From Aphelenchoides besseyi (Eukaryota; Nematoda; Chromadorea; Rhabditida; Aphelenchoididae), in contig JAMPIQ010000001.1 in the NCBI GenBank assembly GCA_024699855.1, positions 11,966,001 through 12,030,000 on the forward strand: a stretch of 64,000 nt of DNA, given 5' to 3'. The notes below the pieces were generated by a model. That model saw only the letters and a list, made by a program, of their open reading frames with translations, made no database searches and had not been told where the DNA came from. Below are positions 9,465 through 22,861 of the stretch, piece by piece. The stretch's first letter is position 1, and each line of letters begins with the position of its first letter. Both the position numbers and the translations under genes were made by a program.

Positions 9465-12400
9465 ATGACAATAGAAGAATTGCGGGTTGTCGGTCAGTTG
9501 GTTGCGTTAAGTAAGTGCAGGCAAGATGCAACACACGTATGTGTTTTTAACGAAAAAGGTAATTAACACCACGTACATTTAATATGATCGTAAATTTAGA
9601 TTGCAATTGCCGGTTCGAAGGAGCTATGTTGCATTGCGTGGTCAAAGAACAAGTGAGTTTTCGTCATTGTTGAAAAAACATACTTTTTAGAGGTCACATT
9701 GCAATTGGTGGGGACGAAGGTTCTTTGCGGGTCTTGCAATTGCCAAGCGAAGGCGGTAAAATTGCTTTGGAAACGAATTTTGAGATATGATTTCAGAAAA
9801 ACTGTTGAAAGGACCCTACAAAGCCTTCAGTCATCTTGAAGGGCACACAACGAGCGGTTTGGACATGCAGAATGAACATAAAGTTTAATACGATTTTAGC
9901 AAAAGTGACTTTGGCCTGTTGGAATGAAGTGCATCAGAAGTTGGCAACAAGCGATGATGCCGGACTGATTATTGTGTGGATGAGTCATGCAACAGAAGAC
10001 ACTTGGTTCGAAGAAATGATTAACAATCGACAAAAATCGTCAGTTGTCGCCCTCAAATGGAGCAATAATGGATCGAAGATTGCAATCGGCTATGAAGATG
10101 GTGAATGGAATACCAACCGGGTATTAATGTTGATTTAAGTTTAGGTCAAGTGATCGTTGGATCGGTGGACGGTAATCGAATGTGGTAAGAAGTTTGAAAG
10201 TACGAAGTACAATAATCTTTCAAGGAGCAAAGACATTGCAACACAACTCACTTGTTTAACGGTAATTTCCATCGAAATGGAAAGATTAATTGGAAAGTTT
10301 AGTGGAATTTCAACGATATGATTTTACTTCTTGGTTTAATCGACGGAGATGTACATGGTTACGACATGAATGGAAATTTTGCGTTCAAAGTCCCGATGGT
10401 TTGTGTTGACAGCGTGGAAATTGAAGCTGCTCTAGCGAGTGAGTTAAAGTAAATTGGTCGATCAATTTCGATGAGCATTGTAGAGGATATGAAAAAAGAT
10501 ACTATAGTTTGTATGGAGTGGTTTGTTTCTACTCCGCATTGTCAGACAAACGACTACCGACCAACAGCAAGTAAGTTGTAACAGTTTTCTTTAAGCTCTT
10601 GAAAATTCAGATGGCACAGCAGGAACAATGTTGCCACGTTTGATCAAGCAGGACACATTCGCAGCTGAACAGTCGATTTTTCGCGGTGATATTCCCGATG
10701 AACAACCACGTTTTGTTGTTGCCTATCAACACGGAATAATTCAAATGATGAGAACTGAAAACGATACGAGTTAGTTTGTGTTCAGATTCAACTCTTGTAA
10801 TGATTTCAGGTCCTGTGGTGTGTCGTTTAGCGCAAACGGTCGTCGTTCAATGTGCTTGGTCGCCGGATGGCTCGATTTTAGCAGTGGCTGGCTACCAAAC
10901 CGATTTGCCGGAAGACGAACGAAATGTTGTTCACTTTCTAACACCTTTTGGAGCGGTAATACGCTTGTAATAAGAAATCCATCATAATGTTTTAGAAAAT
11001 ACAAACGATGAAGTTGTCTGCGGGCCGAATGACCGGTGTTTCGTGGGAAGGATCGGGATTACGTTTAGGAATTCTGTTAGACATGAATCTCTATCTTGCT
11101 ATCGTCAAGCCAGCTTACAAAGTGGGTTTTGAACGAGCGAAATAACCTTATCATTTTAGTGGTGTTATTGCGTTCAAACGTTAGTCTACACGTATCGTAA
11201 TCCGGAAACTGGAGATGAAATGATTGCAAGCTCAAATTGTATAATGAACAAATCATGTTTTAACTTTAGATGTTCTACGAAACCAAAATGGACGACTATT
11301 TCAAGCGACAAACTGCGGAAGTATGGCAACTGGAGGCTTACGAAGACTATTGCGTTGTAGTGAGTCAAGTCAACGAAATCGGAGGAATGGTAAGTCAAAG
11401 ATGAAATCCAATGATTGTTTTTTAGTTTAAAATGGAAATTTGCGACAGTATTGGAACACCAGTCGACACTGCGCATATCAACATACAACCGTTTCACATT
11501 GCAATCAATGCAACAACGGTTATCGTCGCTAGCACTGATAGCTTCCTCGTTTGGCACTACTCGATTCCGCGTCGAACAACACTTGATGGGCACGCAAAGT
11601 TGTCGTCTAAAGGTGCCGAAATACCTGTGCAGCATATCGACGATTTTCGAAATCAACGAAACGCAGAAGGCGGTGGAAGTGCGAAGAAGAATCGCACACC
11701 TTTCGATAACATTTGTTCTGTTTGTATTGGAAAAGAGTTCATCCTTGTGGTAGATTACTTGAACTTTGAATGAAACTAAGTACTCTTTTTTAGGGACGGG
11801 ATTCCGGATCCGTGCATCGTTATTCAATGCCCGACCTAAAACTCCAGCAACGTTATCAATTGTCGTATGCAGCCGAGCACATGGCTTTGGATTCTACAAA
11901 TAAACGACTTGCGTTCATCACCAAACATCACATTCTGAAGTTTTTTGAGCTTCAAGACAATGCTCTTACGGTCGTACCCAATTTTGAAAGACGAGATGTG
12001 TGGAGTTTAATTTGGGACAAAGGTTGTTGTTAGAGTAATGGGTTTGCTAATGGATGCGTTTAGACGAAGATACCTTGGTTTGTATGGAAAAACAAAAAGT
12101 GATCGTAATTCATGGTGTCGAATGTGAAGCAGCAATTGCCAATTCGGGATATTTGTGCGCATTCTCGGGATTAACTGTTCGTTGCGCTCAATTGGACGAC
12201 GTTCTTCGTGATCCTGAACATCCATCTAAGACGGCGCTTGTTGAGATTGAAACCAAGGTAAACAATCGAGTTCGGTTTCTCAGAAACGAAGTTTCAGACT
12301 CTGCGACAAGCGAAAGAACTCTTAGATTCGGACAAAATTGCTGAGGCCACAACTTTCATTGAATCTAATAGTCATCCGAAATTATGGTAAAATTAAACAA

Positions 12401-14406
12401 GAACCATCAGTAACTTGAACATTAGGGAGCTTTTGGCGGCCTATGCGCTGAGTCGTTTGGACATAAAATCGGCTGAACAAGCGTTTGTTAAATTGCAGGA
12501 TTACGGTGGATTGCAGTTTTTAGTAGGTTGCAATTCTTTCACATTGTTTTTATTGATATTGTTTAGAAAAAACTTCAAAACATTAAGGTAAGTTGGATAG
12601 AAGTGTATACTCAATGATGTCTCCAACCGTTAGTCTGAATCACTGAAAAAGGCCGAAGTCTGCATCTTTCTCGGAGATTTGGACACAGCCGAACATATTT
12701 ACTTTGAGAATGATCGAAGGTTATTGATCATTTTAGCTTGCAGTCAAACTTGGATTTACAGGGATCTGGCCATAGATATGCGAACGAAAATGCACGACTA
12801 TTTTCGTGTTCTTCAAATTCTCCAAACTTCTTCCGGTCCCGGAGATGATGTTTTGTTGCAACGTGTGTGGAAGAACGTCGGTGACTTCTTCATGGAGTAA
12901 CGAAAAGCTTTTAATTCTGTAGATGCAGTATAATTTAGACGACAAAAGTGGCAAAGTGCAACTAAACATTATGAGAATGGACAGAATTTCCAGGAGCTTG
13001 TGAAATGCTATCTGATGATGGACGATTATGCCCGACTTGAAGCATTGAGTCAGCAGTTGCCCGATGGTCATGCAGTGCTTAAACTTTTGGCTGAGATCTT
13101 CATTAACTCGGGACTTTGTGCGCAAGCAGTTGACTGTTATTTGAGGGTTTGAAAACGTTGATCGCGAAAATAGAAACAAGATTTCAGTTGGACATGATAA
13201 CCGAAGCGCTAGACACGTGCATACGCTTGAATCAATGGGACAAAGCAGTGGAATTGAGTGAAAAATATCATTTAGCAAATGCAAGTGATCTGTTGAGTCG
13301 TTACGCTCAGGAACTGACAGGAAGTAGTGAGAAGACTTTAGCTGCAGCTCAATTGTATCGTAAAGGTAAACTGACGAGCAATTGAGAATAAAATGCAAAA
13401 TTTAGCCGCAATGTTCTTGCAATCCGCAAGGATAATTTTTGAGGTAAGAAATTAACAAGCGTATGCCTAACAAGATCGTTTTCTAGATTGCTAATGATGA
13501 GCTGCAAAAACAAGCACCACCATTGCGTCTAAAAAAACTGTTTGTGATGGCCGGTTTGTTAATTGAACAACATCGCGAACATCACAAAGCTCAAATAGCA
13601 AAAGCGACTGGAACAACGAACATGGTCAACAATCTTCCTAGTGGAGTATAAACAACAGTTTTAGGCGACAATTGCATTGCAAGGACTGTTGAGTGAAGAA
13701 CACAACTTGAGCATCGAAGATACGCGGTTAATTGATACTGCATGGAGAGGAGCCGAAGCAATCCATTTTTACATGCTTGCACATCGACAGTTATACGAAA
13801 ACAAATACGATGCCGCAATGCGAACGGCTATTGTATTGACGGAATACGAAGAATTTCTGGCTCCATTGGAGATTTATCTTCTTCTCGGTTGGTCTAGAAT
13901 ATCGCTCACAAGTTGACAACAGCAATTTTAGCACTTGCAAGTTGTCAAGCAGGTAAAGGCTTTACAGTTGAAAGATTCAAAAGAGCAATAAACAAAGAAA
14001 GTGTTTTAGGCCAATTCGCTGTCTGTAGTCGTGCATTCATGAAAATCGAATCGTTGCCCAATCTACCACCCGAAGAGATGGAACAATACAGCAATTTGGC
14101 GTTGAAAATATTTCTCAAGTGATCGCAACAACTTTAATCAAAGGCTATTCGATTGGTTTCAGAAATCAACCAAAAGACACCAAACCCACTCGTGTTGAAT
14201 GTTCCAGCTGCGGCTCAATGGTTCTTGATTATGCGACTTCGTGCTCGAATCCCAGTTGTGGAGTCAAGTTTCCGATTTGTATTGCAACCGGTCGTGCTCT
14301 CCACGCCGATCAGTTCTGGTTATGTCCGTCGTGTAAGCATCGAGCTTCGGAACAAGAGATGCAATTCATACGCTTCTGTATGTTGTGTCATTTCGAGATT
14401 CCGTGA
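9465..14406 (+). CDS. WDR35: WDR35/IFT121, intraflagellar transport complex A subunit
   Basis: IFT121 is a subunit of the IFT-A complex that carries out retrograde ciliary transport and imports membrane proteins into cilia (ifta-1 in C. elegans). About 30 small exons can be followed. The N-terminal propellers match family landmarks: GHIAIGGDEGSLRVLQL, SDDAGLIIVWM, EEMINNRQKS, VIVGSVDGNRMW, FLTPFG, FERRDVW. Then comes the TPR-like solenoid (AYALSRLDIKSAEQAFVK, CIRLNQWDKAVELSEKY, DTAWRGAEAIHFYMLAHRQL). Paired cysteines follow at the end (VECSSCG, CSNPSCG, FWLCPSCKH, RFCMLCHFEIP). The estimated size of about 1,200 residues fits the family. The start is uncertain. An ATG at 9465 joins in frame through a GTATGT donor at 9537. 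A better family match (MCVFNEK) begins at 9539 but is one base out of frame at a run of A's. Expected only in ciliated cells, which in nematodes means sensory neurons. Confidence 0.92.
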
Positions 14407-14737
14407 TCATGAGCAATCGATCGATAAACTTTATAAAAACTTAAACAACTCGAATTGATCTCAACAAGAAAAACCCAGTTACCTGAAGTCATAAGGAAGT
14501 GGATAAGCCGGCCAATTGAAATCTGTTCTATTAACTTAAATTAAAAGTCCCGTAAAACTTTGAATGGACTTTGATACACAAACAAACAAAAAAGGAACTT
14601 AAATCGGTGAGAAGTTACGCGTAATTTTTAACTAAAAGTTGCAATTATAGCTGTCCATCAACTACTTGCTAACATTTACGTATACAACAGTATATTTCTT
14701 CATCAAGCAACAACAATCTATACGGCAAACAAAAGGA
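14407..14737. other. Convergent intergenic region
   Basis: Shared 3' region of WDR35 (plus) and listerin (minus). It is AT-rich and carries the untranslated ends. I see no other feature. Confidence 0.5.
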
Positions 14738-17700
14738 CTAATTGTTGACAAACCCAAAGTGTGTGCGACACAACGGACATGAAGCTGATGATTTGACCCA
14801 TTTGAACTGAAATTGACGACCAAATGAACGTTTTCGTTCCTCGTACTCACCATACAATCATCGTGGAAACGATTTTTGCACGTTCGACAACGAAGACGTG
14901 GCAGTCGATAGTTCGTTGAAGCGATTACACTCAAACAAATCGAACACGCTTCTGCTCCTTCAACGCTCTTCTCGACGTTCTGTTTCCACTGTAGAATTCC
15001 GTCAACGATCGCACCGTTACGATTGTTGACGAAAGCGAACAAATTCAAGTGCAAGTTCTTGGTGAGTCCGTGAGTCAAAACATTTCGTTGATCGTGTTGA
15101 ACCGTTGCTTGTGATAGCGGGTAATCTTCGGGCAACAGAATTGTCAATTCCAAACGCAGTTCTTCGAACTGATAACGAGCAACGATCTCTCGAGTTTGAG
15201 GTCGAGATCGCATGGAGAATCCACCGGATGAGTAGTTGCGTTCCACTGATTTCATTTCGTTTTCAATCAACACGGGTGTTATGTATTTTTTCGTGTATCT
15301 AAACATCTTCGTCTTTAAAAAAAGACAAAGAAACTTACTCTCGCAGCGGATTGTTTTTCACAGTCGCAAACCATTCACGTACAACTGCCGGCAAAGTCTC
15401 CAACGACCTTCGGTAGAGCCAACAAGCATAACCATCGATAGTCAGAATACGCTGAGACAATGAGTCTGTTGAGTCGATTGCTGTCGTGTAGTTCGTTTGA
15501 TCTTTCCAGATGGTGAAAAACTGATCAGGAGTTCGTTGGACGTTTTGTTCAATCACATCGGCGGGTGAGGAGAAGGAAAGATATGCGCAGATTCGATTGA
15601 AAATCCGATTGATCATTTTGCCATCACCCAAAGTCGTTGAAACCGTGGCTGCGGACGTAGAATCCAGCAATCGGATTACACGAATCAACAAGTCGCCGAT
15701 AACAAGAAGCGGATCAATCGACTCAACGTAGTAGTTTTCCATATCATCATTTGGATAACGATCGAAAAGAGAGGTGAAAAATTGGCACAATTTGTTCTCG
15801 ATCTTTTGCTTCTTCTCGTCTGCTTGTTGTTCATCGTCGGTCAGTGCAGACGTTGATTCGCCATCGAATAGAGTCATTCGATTCATTTCGTCGGTTAGAA
15901 CACTCTGAGAGCTCAACATCCCAACAAGTTCACTGAATTTTAAATAGGAACGTTTCAATCAACTGCAACCTACTGTTGAAGGAGATGAACGGCTGTAAGT
16001 TGAAGATCCGATTTCTCACAAAACAACAAACCGACGATGTCGTCGAAAACTTCTTTGGTCGTTGGAGTTTCTCTAAAATCAACAATCAGCTACTAAAATG
16101 AAATGTCAAGTTACTCGTCATCGCCCAAATAAGAACTCAACAGAGGAGTTGGCTCTCGAACAATGTCGAAAAGTCCCACTTCGTAATCGACGTTGTATAT
16201 TACTTTACACAATTGGAGACGAAAGAATTCGGGAAACAACTGCGAGTTCGCAACATTTTTGTTACTACTTAGCCAATATATCCACGCAGTGACATTGGCT
16301 GCTGTAGTTGGGGAAAAGAAATCTCGCCATTCTTTCAAAAACAACTCCAATTTGGATCGTTGCTCCAACAGATCATCCGAGAGAGTGACCGAAGAGCGTA
16401 GAACAGCCAACGCCTTGGTTAGTGTATTATCGTATTTAGAGAAGAAATTCAAGCCCAACAACGTTAAAAGACGAACAGGACCATCGGAGTAGTAGGTTGT
16501 CGTAAAGTTGGTTGTGATTGTAACCAAACCGCATAAGACCAATTCACGAATCTTTGGCGGCAACTCATGAGCGATGTGAGCCAATTCAACGAACAAACGC
16601 ATAACAGCACAAGATAACGCGTCGTTCTCTGGATTGTGTCTTGAATGACAATAAATTAATCAATGCTTCAGAGATGATTTGCTTACCCATTAACCGAAAA
16701 AAGCCAATCGATTTCATCAGCTTCGATCTTCGCATGTAAATCGGCCAAAAGAACCAAAGACACGTTCTCTTCATCTTGTCCACTCTTCACACGTTCAGAT
16801 GCCCGTTCCAATGACAAGATAAACGGCAAATAGCCGCTACTGTGTGGATCCAAAAGTTCAATAGGCAGCTGGTTGCTTAATGCGCTCAAAGCTCGAATTT
16901 TGTCCGTTGGTTGAAGCGCCGAGCTGGTAATCAAATCACTCAAGTTGTTCACTTCATAAGCACGTGCGAGATGGCGGAATGCGTAGAGGATTGTAAACGG
17001 CAATTCAATGTTCAAAGACGATTGAACAACAAAATCGAACATTTCAGTTACAACTTCTTGTATGTTCCACTTCTGAAAACACAAAAATTTTCTACAAACA
17101 AGACTTTTGCTTACCGAAACCTTCTCTTGCCAAAGTTGCAAAAACTTCGGAATCGAGCGACACAAATCGTCTTGAACCACAATCGATCCATTCAAGTAAA
17201 CATCGCATAAGACGACATTAAGAGCTACGTAGAATCTCGGTAACTGTAGTTTCGAATCCATGGATAAATAGAAAACGGAGGTGTTGAGCATTTCCGTCAA
17301 CACGATTGACGGACTCTCTTCGATTGTTGTTCTGATCTTACTCGAAAGAGCAACAGTTCCCAACATTGTTTCGGTGAAAAGAATTTGTTCGACAAACTAA
17401 AACTCTACACTTAAACTAAAGAAGTTTTCTTACATGACAATCCAGATTTCTCGACAACTTCAAGAAGTCAGCGAACGAACATTCGAACTTGTTCACCACG
17501 TAGTCGAGGCCAGAAATTCGTCTTCCAGTGAATTTCCATTGGTCCACTTGACATCGCGTTGATTCCTTGAGTTTCTGTTCAAATTTGTTGGTGTCAACAG
17601 TCGGCTTTGTTTCACGTAGAAAACGGTCCAATTCAAATCGCTTGTCAGAGTCTACGGATTCAGTGCTTTCAATCAACTTGCACAAAACAATATCAGCCAG

Positions 17701-20186
17701 TTTCCGTCGTTGATCATAAACGAAATACTCCTAAAGTAAACATTTTTATTGCGGAAGGAAGATTTGAATTTACTTTATGTGTACAAACCGCCAAAATCAA
17801 TTTAACAAACAAATCAAATGACATCGACTCGAACACTTCTTCCAACAACTTATACGTATCTTCAGATGATAGAGACCAAAACCAGGCAAGAAACTCATCT
17901 GACCAGAGATTCTGACTGTTGACTCCAGACTTGACATAATATTTCAGAAGTTGCAATCGTTCTTCGACATCGAATAGCTCTGAACCGCCACTCTCCTTGC
18001 AAATAGCAAACAAACGGCGAATGTTGGAAATGGAAGTTAACTAAAACACAATTGATGATGAAACAGAATCTTCATCTTACATCAATCACGTCGCTCAACT
18101 TGAGATGTTCGGCTTCTTCGCGTTGGCGCAAGAATTTATATGCTTGAAGAAGATGGTCGCTGTTACTGGTTTTAAATGCATCAATCAGACGATCTGCGAA
18201 CAATTTCAAATTCAACTGTTCGTTTCCGTCGTAGTCACGACCTTGCAGCATCTTGTCGAAAAGCCAATCGGGAGTTTGAGTTGATTCCATGAGTTGTGCT
18301 TTGAGAACTTTGGCCATTTTCTCAACTGATGGTTCTCGATGATCGGCACAATAGCTAATCAAAGAATCGGCAAACGAAGCAGAAAAAGGCAAAGTGTGAA
18401 TGAGTTTTGAAATGAGCTCGTTGTTATAACGATCAGCAGCATCAACCTTCTTGTCTCCAATTGGAATCGTTCTTCGCACAAGAAATTTGCCAACAAGTTC
18501 GCTTGCCGTGGATTTTGTCTCAGTGGGCAGATTTTCATTTCGTTCAAGGAACACGTTAAGAAACTTTAGACAAAGATCGTACAAGTCACTAGCAAACTTT
18601 TCGTTCCAATGAACCGAAAGATACGTTTTAAACAGCCAATCAAGAACATCGACAAAAGTGTTGCACCAGGACAAGTAAACGTCATTGCTGACATCACTAA
18701 AAAACAAGACTATGAATTCACAATACTCGTCCAATTACCCTTCAAAAAATGACTCTAAAACATTTGTCATCCACTCAACTGGCTTTTCATTTTCAGCATA
18801 TTTGATTGCAATAATGAACAACGGCAACAAACATTCGTGCAATGATTCAAAGTGTCTGAATTGTGAAGATATTCAATTATATTGAATAATTACTTACGGT
18901 CCTTTTTCTTTAACCATACGTACCACTAATTCGTGTAGGAATTGTTCTGTTGTAAAAATCGACTCAACTTTACGACTTGCTATAGCCTCGACCATGTAGA
19001 GATAACAACCGAAAGCGTTTCGATACAAAATCGGATGTTTGGATGGAAGAAGTTTAACGATTTTCAGCAGTAAACGAGAACTCATGACATTGGCGATGTT
19101 TCCACTTTTGATCAATTGCAATATACATGCAACGATGTTTCCATGAATCTGAAAAGAGGCTTCCAATAAAGTTTACCATTCAAATGAACCAACCTGAAGA
19201 CTGACTTTTGAGACGCCATCATAACATTCATCGAGAACTTTCACGATCTCATCACTTTTCTCAGCGTACATGTGCAGTTTACCCAGAGTGGTTACGGCTT
19301 GAAGAACGATTCTTTCCATTCGTTGTGCGTGAGTTTCAATGTCTTCAAATCTAAACGATTGATTGTGCTTGTTATTCTGTGATCAATTACTTTTGTTTGT
19401 TGAGAGAGTTGTGTTTCTTTTGTATGATTTGCAGACACACGGCCACAGTCTTTGGCGCCGCTCGTTCGTAGACTTTCTTCCGTTGCTCTTCGTTGAAACA
19501 CTTCTCCAACAAGTCCATTCCGCTCTTGCGTACAGTCGCCAAATGATCGTTGAGTGTCATCAAAGTGTACGGAAGCATCTGAAAGTCAAAGCATTCAAAA
19601 AAGAAAGAATGATCACCTACTTTTATAACATGTTCTGCTGCTTGTTTCCGAAACTTGAGAATCACAGTCAAAAGACATTCATTGGCAACAACTCGTACAC
19701 CCGAGACTCCGTCCTTAAATGACGCTTATCAAGACAAAAGCTTCCTCGAACTTACAAAAACCAAAGCATTGTAAAACTGAACAAAATGGCGAATTCCGTT
19801 CAACGTAGTTACCGAATTTACATCCGCTTTTTCCACAGCTTCAGCTAATGTTTTCAGACCCTAAATGGATCAGAAACACATAACAAAATAGCAATCAAAC
19901 CTTTTCGCGAGTATTCGATTCTCTCTTGGTGAGTTTACGAAATGCAACGCGGATCTCTGGCTCCACGTCATCAAATTCATCGATCTGTTGGTTGGTGGCA
20001 TCGAACGGAAGCGAAACGTCCGCATCTGTTGGATCGCCTCCCAACGATAGAAACTGAATTCCAAGGCCACTGGTTTGCAAAATCTCAGCAGCTCGACTGC
20101 TGGATGCCGTCTGAACATGACCAGTGACTAACTTCTTCTAACTGACTTACCGTTCCCTTCCGACGTTGTTTATCGTCCTTGCCCAT
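14738..20186 (-). CDS. LTN1: Listerin, RING E3 ubiquitin ligase of ribosome quality control
   Basis: Listerin ubiquitinates nascent chains stuck on stalled 60S ribosomal subunits. The N-terminus starts MGKDDKQRRKGT, then SSSRAAEILQTSGLGIQFLSLGG and EPEIRVAFRKLTKRESNTREKG, matching the family's conserved N-terminal segment that contacts NEMF. A long helical-repeat (HEAT/ARM-like) middle follows, read through about a dozen short introns. The C-terminus has the RWD-like region and the RING: CSICLSVI, then LRCRTCKNRFHDDCM, and after the last intron FKWVKSSASCPLCR, giving the full C4HC3-type set. The stop is at 14738-14740. Estimated length of about 1,600 residues compares with about 1,770 in human. 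A probable trans-splice acceptor lies 13 bases before the ATG. The upstream gene on the same strand (cystine-knot protein) ends only 225 bp away. Confidence 0.94.
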
Positions 20187-20410
20187 CTTTTTAGAGTTCT
20201 AATCGAACACAAAAACTAACAAATAAGGAAACTTGTCATCAAAAACAAAGAATAAAAGTTGATGTGTAAACGAAGCTAATCGCAGTGATTTTCCAACGAT
20301 GATCGAAACTTCACGTTTTTCGTCTCAATCAAGGTCGCTTATCGAGAATGTGAAATTATTTATTAAATTTTTTTGGGAAATTGCACAACCCGATTATGAA
20401 ATGGAGATTT
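20187..20410 (-). promoter_or_regulatory. Candidate intercistronic region (cystine-knot gene to listerin)
   Basis: Reading on the minus strand, AATAAA (20359-20364) follows the cystine-knot stop by about 50 bases. A T-rich run ending in GTTCGATTAG (AG ends at 20199) then precedes the listerin ATG by 13 bases. Poly(A) signal, about 160 bp, then acceptor is the layout of a nematode operon boundary. It may equally be two closely spaced independent genes. Confidence 0.4.
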
Positions 20411-22861
20411 TCATTTACGGCCACCGATCACCAATCCATGAGCTTCGGATCCCGCTTTCACTTTGCAGTCGCAACACGAAGCAACAGAAATCGATGTTGG
20501 ACGCCAATCATTGCCGACTTTTTGCAAGACGTCCATATTTCTGTATCGTTGCATGCACGTTCCTGCAACATTCAGATCAGTGTCTGAGCAATCCACGAAA
20601 TGGATTTCAGCTCACCCCAACCAGAAAGACAAAAATCAGATTCCTGACAGACGAGTTCGTTGATTAAACGTGGAAAGTAATTATCGGGCAGCTGACGCCA
20701 CGTCCAACATACGGTGCACAGGTTCAAGAAGTCAGAGCTTTCAGTTTCGGCATCACCACGTTCAACACAATTAACGACAAACCGTTCACCTAAACGGATT
20801 GGTTTACTTTAATTGTTGCTTGACAACCTACCGATGGTATTCTCTTTAGTTGTTGCTTGTCGAGTTTTTCTGAATCCGATTGCCGGAGGCGTCGGTATGC
20901 CCGCTGCAAGTCCCGGTCCAGCAATTACTGCGCTTCCTTGACCATTTTGATTGTTACCTCCGCCCGCTCCACCAATTCCATTCCATCCATTTGAATTTCC
21001 ATCAACTCCAAAGCCAATGCCATTATTTCCAGTTGAAACTCCGTTATTTCCCCCGACGTTTGTACTTCCACCAAAGTTGTTCACGTTGGGTATAAACTGT
21101 GAGGCCTGCCCGACAGCATTCATTATGGTTTGAGGTTGGATTCCAAATGACTGTGGTTGTTGTCCATTCCACAACGGTTGTTGACCATTGAAGGTGCCCG
21201 ATTGCGACCATTGATTCTGACCGTTGTTGTTCCACGACTCTTGAGGTTGGGTTTGGAATTGCGGTTGTTGTGTTTGAAACTGTTGCTGTTGTGGGAATTG
21301 CGGTTGTTGTGGTTGAAATTGTTGCTGTTGTGGGAATTGAGGTTGTTGAGGAAATTGTGAAGGAATGATTACTTGCGGTGGTCCTACAAAATAAAGAAAT
21401 TAAAATTACAAAGTGAATTGAACCTTGGTTTCCATTAACAATCTGCTGGAAACGATCTCGTCCGTTTTGATTGAAGCTGGATCCTTGACGAAACGGAGCA
21501 TTCGGTCTTGAACGTGGAGGTATTAGCGCTAAAGTCGAGTACAATCGTTTAGAAGATTTCGTTAACTTGCCAGTATTTGAGTTCGAATTTGATCGAGGAC
21601 GAGATACGCTAACAATGCGACCTCCATTTTGAACTCCCGACCGAGATCGACCATTGTTTCGAATTCCGCCATTGTTACCAAGTGATACTCTTCCACTACC
21701 GGCGTTTGTTCCCGATTGAGCATTCGATCGCGCGTTTGATCGTGATCCAGCGGCATTTGAACCACGATTGGCTCCTCCCGTAACCGGTGTTCGACCACCG
21801 GAATTACTGTTTCGTTGTCTTTGCGACCCTGCATTCTGGTTGTTTTTGTTTGTTTGTATATTAGCTGAGTGTGATCCAACACTTCGCAAAACACCAGAAA
21901 TCAACGGAAGTCCAGCGGCTGCTCGTCCTTCATTCACTGCCTGAAATTAGACAGTGTAAATATTTCCTAGTTCATTTCCCTTACGCACTTGTTCAACCAA
22001 CCGAGCAAAAATCGATCGAGGTCTTCGACTGAACTCTTCGCGAAGTCCCGCTGCGTTAGTAATAGCCGTTGTTGCCCAACTCGAAAATTCATCAGGTGTG
22101 ACAGTCTGAACGACGAAACTGATCAGAATCCCTCCGTCTATCTTACGCGAATTCCTCGACTCAACCGCAATCGTGGACAAGCAGTTGGAATAATTTGATC
22201 GGCACTTGGAACAGGAAACGGAAAGTTCAAAGCCCGTCTCAGCAGTCCAATTTGACGTAAACGAACAGATAACATTGCAACACATTGACGACATTCCGTA
22301 GAAGAACAAGCAAAAGAAGCGGGAGTCTAAAAACGAAAAGTAAAAGTGATGAGTGGTCGGCAACTTACAATCACACTTCCAGTTCGTTGTTCGTAGATTC
22401 GCGGGTCCATCTAAACGATTAGGACATGAGTACGGAGATGAGAACGATTACCGATTGATCCACAAACGTCAACATGGCCTCCTCAATACTAACTGCTTGA
22501 TAACGGGAATCGTAAGCAACACATTTATCCGAACCTAAACAACCGATGTTTTACCAAGCAATAGAGTACTTCGTAAGCTCAAATTGAGTTGAAAACCCAC
22601 CGGGCAAATGGACACACGGACACTAAAAAGAGATCAATGAAAGAAGCACGAGATGCTTTGCAATACCTGTGGTACTTGACTGCCGTCTGATTTCTGTCGA
22701 ACGAGCTGAAGAAACGACAGAGCGGCACTTCCTTCACCGGTGCGTTTCCCATACGTGGACACATAACGAGGTCCAATCTTTGCAACCGACTGGGAAACGA
22801 TTTGAGCGTTGGAGATTTGAATAAAGAGGAACAGAACGCCGATCAGGTTGCCGTCTCTCAT
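20411..22861 (-). CDS. Secreted cystine-knot proprotein, noggin/trunk/PTTH-like C-terminal domain
   Basis: The product looks like a secreted growth-factor-type precursor of roughly 650-700 residues. It begins with a signal peptide (MRDGNLIGVLFLFIQISNA) and continues with a conserved-looking N-terminal part containing paired cysteines (FACSSTECRQC). Next is a long low-complexity region: Asn/Ser/Gly/Arg-rich, then Gln/Pro/Phe repeats of the type QPQFPQQQQF, then Gly/Asn-rich. A dibasic-type site RKTRQATTKE marks a likely proprotein cleavage. The C-terminal domain has nine cysteines: VVNC, LNLCTVCWTWRQLP, NYFPRLINELVC, SDFC, GWGTC and SVASCCDCKV. The Trp, the F/Y-F-P-R run and the terminal CxC resemble noggin and the insect trunk/PTTH ligands. 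The last intron (GTGAGC...TTGCAG) must be removed to keep this domain open. The exact family is inferred from the Cys pattern only. Confidence 0.72.

Noticed and set aside
12733..13398. 221-residue minus-strand frame inside WDR35
   Set aside because: Shadow of real WDR35 exons and introns on the plus strand.
21157..21360. Leu-rich plus-strand frame
   Set aside because: Antisense of the Gln/Pro repeat of the cystine-knot proprotein.
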